Shown piece after piece: positions 6,907 through 17,245 of a DNA stretch of 17,245 bases. The DNA is from Chromera velia (Eukaryota; Sar; Chromeraceae). Under the pieces are notes generated by a model. The model saw only the letters and a program-made list of their open reading frames with translations, had not been told where the DNA came from and did no database searches. Numbering within the stretch: the first letter of the stretch is position 1; every line of letters starts with the position of its first letter. Location: NCBI GenBank assembly GCA_018398765.1, contig JAHBMJ010002637.1:1-17245 (forward strand), given 5' to 3'. Position numbers and translations under genes: made by a program.

Positions 6907-9648
6907 ATGAAGGGCGTCGCCAAAATCTGCCGCCACTCTGCTACCCGATTGGTCACTCAAAAGTTTTCTGCACTTGCGATTGTGGTCACGAAGAATGACA
7001 CAGTCGTTACCTCAAGCAAGCGAGGGCAAGATGTGTTTGAATCTGGGACTTTCAAAAAAATTGTCAAGTCCCCTTGTCCCTCGTTCAATTCCGTTTATGG
7101 CATCAGATACTGCTCTAGTGCGGTGAAATCCCTTCCGTACAACCTTCCCGACTGTGCCATCTTTGCTCCCCGCACTCATTTCTCTGTGTTGAGCAGCAAC
7201 ATTACACAGGCGCATTCCCAGGTGAGGGAAAAGGGAGGCAAAGCACTGCGTCCCATCGACGGCCCCGTTCTTTTGCAGGTTCCTTCCAACGTCACAAAAA
7301 CTGTTGGGCCTGCCCGCGGCTCCGTAGGCAGTGTCAACGTGCGAAGACAGGTTTTTGCGAGTGCATCGGGGCGTGATGTTGACGCTCCCCTGTCACGCAT
7401 CATCTCAGTCCCGTTGCCCCGAGAACAGCCGCCCCCCTCAGCCCCTCTGAGGTCCTCAGATCGTCCCCGTTGTCCGCATGGTAGGCGAAAGTACTTTTGC
7501 AAAGATTGTGGGGGAAAGGGCATCTGCGAACACGGTCGCCAACGACACTTCTGCAGGGAATGCGGGGGGGAGCGTTTTTGTCAACACGGTCGCCGTCGTT
7601 GCGGTGGTAGTCAAATCTGCGAGCACGGACGGACTAGGTACTGGTGCAAGGAGTGTGGAGGGAAGGGCATATGCCAGCATGGGCGAGAAAGACGGAACTG
7701 CCGGGAGTGTGGGGGAAGCAGCATTTGTGAACATGGACGAAGGCGTCGAAACTGCAGGGAATGTGGGGGGAGTGCCATCTGCGAGCACGGTCGAATCAAG
7801 TACACATGCATCGAGTGTCGCGGGAGTGCCGTATGCAAGCACAACCGTGTGCGAAGCCGTTGCATTGACTGCAACGGCAGTCAGGTGTGTGAACACGGCC
7901 GTCATCGCTGGGCCTGTGCACAATGTCAGAAGGACAATCCCGCTTTTGAAGAGAGAAAGGAGAAAAAGCGCAGAAGGTATAGGGAAGATTCTCTCCTGAG
8001 ACTAAAGCAAACAACAAGAGTGTCCGCCTATAAGTGCCTCTCTGCACTCCGCAAAGGAACCACACACCCCACCAAACAGAAACGTTCACATGAGTACCTG
8101 GGTTGTTCCTTTGATCATTTGAAGTCCCATCTGGAGAAACACAACTTCCACAACAACCCCGGAATGACGTGGGAGAACTATGGAACCCACTGGCATGTAG
8201 ACCACATCATTCCCATCATGTATCCGGGGCCGGATGGGAAGAGACCAGACGCAGAGGTGCAAATTGCCCGTCTCCATTTTTCGAACCTCCAACCGATGTG
8301 GTCGAGGGAGAATCTTCAGAAGGGGAATAGGTTTGTTGGTCGACCGATTTTGCAGAGTTCCTCCCCGGCGTTAATACAGAACGCACAGAGGTCCTCTGAC
8401 AGGGTTGATTTTACCGCGCGCCCCCTGCAAACTCCTAGAAGCTCTTCGGTAGTGGGGCTGGGAATTTCCAGCCTCCATCGACGTCCATCTCGCTCATTTT
8501 CAAACTTTGCAGTGCACAGCTCGATGCGCTGCTTCTGTAGTGCAGTTCGGGTGAGTATTGATTTAAAGCCAGGGCAGCAGGCTTGTCCAGATCAGGACGG
8601 GTGGATATCCGAGAGTCTGTCAGGAATAATTGCCGAGAACCGCTCAACCCCGGACGAGAAAATGTGTTCAGTGACATCCCGTGCCACTTCTGCACTGCCG
8701 CCAAAGAAGGCGCGATGTCCACACGGCCGGGAGAGATACCGTTGCAAAGAGTGCGGCGGGAAGGGAATCTGTGAACACGGCCGCCAGCGGGAGCGGTGTC
8801 GAGAATGTGGCGGTAACGGCATTTGTGAGCACAATCGCGTCCGACATTTTTGTGGAGATTGCGGCGGGAATGGCGTGTGCATCCACGGCCGCAATCGACA
8901 GTTTTGCAGAGAGTGTGGAGGATCTCAAATCTGTGAACACGGACGCCAGCGCAGTTATTGCAAAGAATGCAAGGGAACAGCCTTCTGCGAGCACGGTCGA
9001 ATCAAGTACAGATGTAGAGAATGTCATGGGAGTCAGGTTTGTAGGCATGGTCGCAGACGAGAACAGTGCAAAGAGTGCGGGGGCAGGCAAGTATGTGTGC
9101 ACAATCGCATTCGTTCGTTTTGTAAAGAGTGCAAAGGAGGCGCTATATGTGAGCATATGCGAGTGAGAAGCGTGTGCCGGGAGTGTCAAAAAGAGAACCC
9201 CGCTTTTGCAGAGAGGAAACAACGGACAGCAGAGCGAGCCCGACAAAAGTACAAAGAGGACCACCTCAGTCGCCTGAGGCACTCCGTCAGAATGTCCGTT
9301 TACAGGTGCCTTTCACTACTCCGAGAACGATCTGGGAGTTCCAAAACCCATTCTAGGTCTCCTCGATTCGGAAATCACTCCCATGAGTTTTTGGGTTGTT
9401 CCTTTGACCATTTGAAGTCCCACCTAGAGCGAAACAACTTTCACAACAACCCTGGGTTTTCGTGGCAGAACTATGGGAGTGTCTGGCACGTTGACCACAT
9501 CATTTCCATCATGTTCGCAGGGCCTGATGGGAAGAAACCAAACACAGAGACTCAGATTGCACGTCTCCATTTTTCGAACCTCCAACCGATGTGCTCAAAA
9601 GAGAATCTCCAGAAAGGAAACAGGTTTATAGGCAAACGGACACCATGA
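6907..9648 (+). CDS. Tandemly duplicated CHCC zinc-repeat array plus HNH nuclease protein
   Basis: The ORF is 913 residues from the first in-frame ATG at 6907. It holds two copies of one module. Array 1 (residues 189-340) and array 2 (604-760) each contain nine units of an 18-residue repeat, C-x-H-G-R-x4-C-x2-C-G-G-x3, giving four zinc ligands (C, H, C, C) per unit. Each array ends in a QK(D/E)NPAF segment, then a basic linker, then an HNH-type domain (394-476 and 825-906) with W-H-V-D-H-I-I and N-L-Q-P-M followed by E-N-L-Q-K-G-N-R-F. Proteins with such C-x-H-G-R repeats and HNH-like domains occur in algae, oomycetes and giant DNA viruses; their function is poorly known, and DNA binding or cleavage is inferred. 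Unit 3 of array 1 lacks five residues including one cysteine. Copy 2 has NLQPMC where copy 1 has NLQPMW. The N-terminus is basic and poor in acidic residues, so an organelle-targeting peptide is possible. The frame stays open upstream to 6634, so a non-ATG start (for example GTG at 6829) or an upstream exon cannot be excluded. Confidence 0.8.
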   Translation: MKGVAKICRHSATRLVTQKFSALAIVVTKNDTVVTSSKRGQDVFESGTFKKIVKSPCPSFNSVYGIRYCSSAVKSLPYNLPDCAIFAPRTHFSVLSSNITQAHSQVREKGGKALRPIDGPVLLQVPSNVTKTVGPARGSVGSVNVRRQVFASASGRDVDAPLSRIISVPLPREQPPPSAPLRSSDRPRCPHGRRKYFCKDCGGKGICEHGRQRHFCRECGGERFCQHGRRRCGGSQICEHGRTRYWCKECGGKGICQHGRERRNCRECGGSSICEHGRRRRNCRECGGSAICEHGRIKYTCIECRGSAVCKHNRVRSRCIDCNGSQVCEHGRHRWACAQCQKDNPAFEERKEKKRRRYREDSLLRLKQTTRVSAYKCLSALRKGTTHPTKQKRSHEYLGCSFDHLKSHLEKHNFHNNPGMTWENYGTHWHVDHIIPIMYPGPDGKRPDAEVQIARLHFSNLQPMWSRENLQKGNRFVGRPILQSSSPALIQNAQRSSDRVDFTARPLQTPRSSSVVGLGISSLHRRPSRSFSNFAVHSSMRCFCSAVRVSIDLKPGQQACPDQDGWISESLSGIIAENRSTPDEKMCSVTSRATSALPPKKARCPHGRERYRCKECGGKGICEHGRQRERCRECGGNGICEHNRVRHFCGDCGGNGVCIHGRNRQFCRECGGSQICEHGRQRSYCKECKGTAFCEHGRIKYRCRECHGSQVCRHGRRREQCKECGGRQVCVHNRIRSFCKECKGGAICEHMRVRSVCRECQKENPAFAERKQRTAERARQKYKEDHLSRLRHSVRMSVYRCLSLLRERSGSSKTHSRSPRFGNHSHEFLGCSFDHLKSHLERNNFHNNPGFSWQNYGSVWHVDHIISIMFAGPDGKKPNTETQIARLHFSNLQPMCSKENLQKGNRFIGKRTP
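7471..7926 (+). repeat. Zinc-repeat array 1, nine units of about 54 bp
   Basis: In-frame 54-bp units encode C-x-H-x6-C-x2-C-x5. Unit 3 (7579-7617) is only 39 bp, having lost 15 bp and with them one of its paired cysteines. The period also produces long spurious open frames on both strands. Confidence 0.9.
8716..9186 (+). repeat. Zinc-repeat array 2, nine units of 54 bp
   Basis: This is the second nine-unit array, with the same consensus as array 1 and all units full length. Units 3 and 8 have N for G after the histidine, and unit 9 has M there. Confidence 0.9.
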
Positions 9649-10571
9649 TCGACGCTTTGAATTTGTCTGGATTGGATTAAACTCCCTTCATTATCAGCAT
9701 CATGATTAAAAAAGTATGCTAGATAGATTACTTTAGAATCATTACCCTTAACCAAGCTTTTCTATCTAACTTATATAATGCTAGATATAATGATATGGCT
9801 ACTAGTTTGGCTAATATGTAATCTAAGTGACATAGAAGCCTAGCATAGAAGCAGTCATTTTTATAGTAACAGCCTGTAACAGCTTATATGAAATTAACGC
9901 TAGAATTATAGTGGGTTTACCGCTTTCAACAATTATCAATAAATTCAATTTAATTGTTAAAACTCATATATGCATGCATAAAAAAAAAAGAAACCAAAAA
10001 GCTATAGTATAAAAGCTAAAACGCTAAAGCAATTTTTTTTAGTTTTTTATTTATTTATTTAATTTAACTATATAGTAATTTAAGTAAAAAGTAGAGAAAA
10101 AAAAAATGATTACCATCGACCATCAAATTAAGCTATAACTACCATCTATATATTTACTATAAAACATGAATGAATGAATGAATGAATGAATGAATGAATG
10201 ACTATACTTTAATTTGTGATGATGATAATGTAGTAGTATTTAGCTACAACAAAGGCACCAATAAATCATTTATGACTTATACTAAGTAACAGTCTAAGTT
10301 GACTTTTAACCTTTAAAAAAAACAAACTGAATACCTAAGTATAACCTAATTGAATATATCGCTATATGTATTGCCTATATACATATGCCGCTTATATAAA
10401 TCAAGATATAAATTAATTCACTAGTTAATTCAAATTCAGTTCAAAAACTGTTCAAGTTACAGTCTAGGTTACAGTTCAACATATTTTACAAACATAGACG
10501 CTGCCTAGGACGCTGCATGTATACATGTAGCAAAAAATCTCGTTAATAATAATGAAAAAACATATCAAAGA
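9649..10571. other. AT-rich intergenic block between converging genes
   Basis: No gene is supported. The block is markedly AT-rich, with many short ATATA, TTAATT and A-run motifs. It contains an (ATGA)n microsatellite at about 10166-10201. It separates the 3' end of the HNH gene from the 3' end of the DHHC gene. I looked for terminal inverted repeats that would mark it as a transposon and found none convincing. Confidence 0.6.
10166..10201. repeat. (ATGA)n microsatellite
   Basis: About nine tandem copies of a TGAA/ATGA tetranucleotide inside the AT-rich block. Confidence 0.9.
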
Positions 10572-16211
<5,640 letters not shown>

Positions 16212-16347
16212 CGGAGAAGTGAAAGAGAAGTCAACGAACCGCAGCCACAGAGCTGCACGGACCACTCATACGGAGTTAGAGGTGAAACAGGTCGAGGGAC
16301 ACATGAGAGACTGACTCCCATCAGCATCCTTCCCTTCTCCCTTCCAG

Positions 16348-17245
16348 GGCCTTCATGGAGAGAAGCACGGTGCTTTGGAGTTGTTGGAGGAGGAGCTAGC
16401 CAGGAAGAGGCACCCGATCGAATCACCAGAAGATCATGCAAAGAAGAAACATGCAGAGCCGGGAGGACCCCGGCCGAACAACACAGCGGCCGCTAAATTG
16501 GGCCGCGACAAGGGGCGGCCCCGTGTTCCGTGAATCACACGACGGAGACGGCGGAAAAAATCGAACGAACTCTGACATTTAGTTGTGGCGACAGTCTCGG
16601 ACATTCTCGGGCTATCTGTAGGTCCAGCTTGACATGGGATGGAGAGTTACGCAGTGGCTGATCGCTTTCATGTAACACAAGTACGTTAAGCGTCTTATGT
16701 GTTCAGTGACCGCTTCCCCTCTGAAGCTGAGACAATCTACAAGCAAAAATTCAGAGACCGTTGCACGGACCGTGTTTGGACGACCCCTACTGAAGTGTCC
16801 CCTCTGTTTGGAAAGCGCAGGCGTCCTTTGAATGATTGGTACAAGGTTCTCTCTTCTGGGGTAAACCGTGTGACTGGCGACAAGGCGGGAGGGAAAGAAG
16901 AAGAGCGGAATTGAGGGAAACGAACACGGAGACATGCGGTTGTTGCGGCGTTTCTCTTTCCCCCTTGGTGTCTGGTGTCTCTTTTGCTTCGGGGAGGTGT
17001 CCTCCTTCCTTAAGCAGACGCTGTTACAGCACCAGAGGAGTCGGGGTGGAGAGTGGCACACTTCTGTGGGCGCAAAGAAGAACAGAGAGATCATCATTCC
17101 TCCTCCACTGAGAGACAAATCAGAAAATTGGGTGAGTAGGACGGCCGTGCAGTTTCACGGGACAGAAATAATTTCAAGGAGTGGAAATCCCGCATTTTCT
17201 CTCCCAGATTCTATCCCTTGGCATGCATTCTCCTTATTGGTCATC
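16348..17245 (+). CDS. Partial spliced gene of unknown function, three internal exons
   Basis: Three exons join with consistent phase. Exon A is 16348-16529, after the acceptor tract ending CCCTTCCAG. Exon B is 16707-16860, after GTGTTCAG and before GTAAAC. Exon C is 17018-17131, after TTAAGCAG and before GTGAGT. A to B joins at phase 2 and reads R-P-R-V-P-D-R-F-P-S-E; B to C joins at phase 0. The pieces give about 150 residues: a charged K/E/H-rich N-terminal part (ALELLEEELARK), then a W/P-containing region (PLNDWYKVL, GGEWHTSVG, IIIPPPLRDKSENW). No family is recognised and no membrane segment is seen. The gene reads away from the DHHC gene and runs off the window. The 5' exon is unresolved: an ATG at 16141 opens a compatible phase-0 frame with donors near 16284 and 16293, but it overlaps the tentative DHHC exon 1 on the other strand. 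Confidence 0.6.

Noticed and set aside
7456-7923. Long open frames on both strands across the zinc-repeat arrays
   Set aside because: The 54-bp period keeps other frames open; only one frame gives ordered C-x-H/C-x2-C ligands and continues into the HNH domains.
4487-9648. The two large ORFs as a complete LINE or virus genome
   Set aside because: No reverse transcriptase, endonuclease of LINE type, polymerase, capsid or integrase motifs are visible, so the 2A motif alone does not establish the element class.
9649-10571. AT-rich block as a second transposon
   Set aside because: Composition changes sharply, but I could find no terminal inverted repeats or target duplication at its edges.

Overview
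This is eukaryotic nuclear DNA. One gene on the minus strand can be rebuilt from twelve exons joined by GT-AG introns with consistent phase, and part of a second spliced gene lies on the plus strand at the right edge. Microsatellites are dense, AT-rich intergenic blocks alternate with mixed-GC gene blocks, and transposon material is present. The intron-rich, microsatellite-laden style and the viral/algal-type zinc-repeat HNH protein would fit an alga or protist, possibly a chromerid such as Chromera. That assignment is an inference from style, not from a marker gene.

Layout. 1-889: AT-rich, with TG and TA microsatellites and no supported gene. 890-6442 (+): one reading frame of about 1,518 codons once a transposon is set aside. 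Its 5' part (890-4387) carries 13 in-frame stops but no frameshift I can see, and is split by a 988-bp hAT-like non-autonomous element (1091-2078) with 15-bp terminal inverted repeats and a perfect 8-bp target duplication. Its 3' part (4487-6442) is an intact 651-codon ORF with an RG-rich box, a 2A-like GIEPNPGP motif and a C-terminal RING-like zinc site. 6443-6906: spacer with palindromes and an inverted repeat. 6907-9648 (+): an intact protein made of two tandem copies of a nine-unit CHCC zinc-repeat array plus an HNH nuclease domain. 9649-10571: AT-rich 3' intergenic block.

10572-16211 (-): a complete-looking DHHC-type protein S-acyltransferase (palmitoyltransferase) gene, invisible to a simple ORF scan because its exons are 33-219 bp and its introns are full of GA, CA and GAAT-type repeats. 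The spliced model codes for about 375 residues with four membrane segments, a canonical DHHC cysteine-rich domain, and EPG (for DPG) and TTNE motifs. 16348 to the window end (+): three phase-consistent exons of an unrecognised gene, read away from the DHHC gene.

The left 10 kb looks like accessory or mobile-element territory: a 2A/RING polyprotein-like gene, an HNH zinc-repeat gene and a hAT-like insertion. The right 7 kb looks like ordinary host genes. I find no reverse transcriptase, integrase or transposase reading frame, and no rRNA, tRNA or CRISPR.
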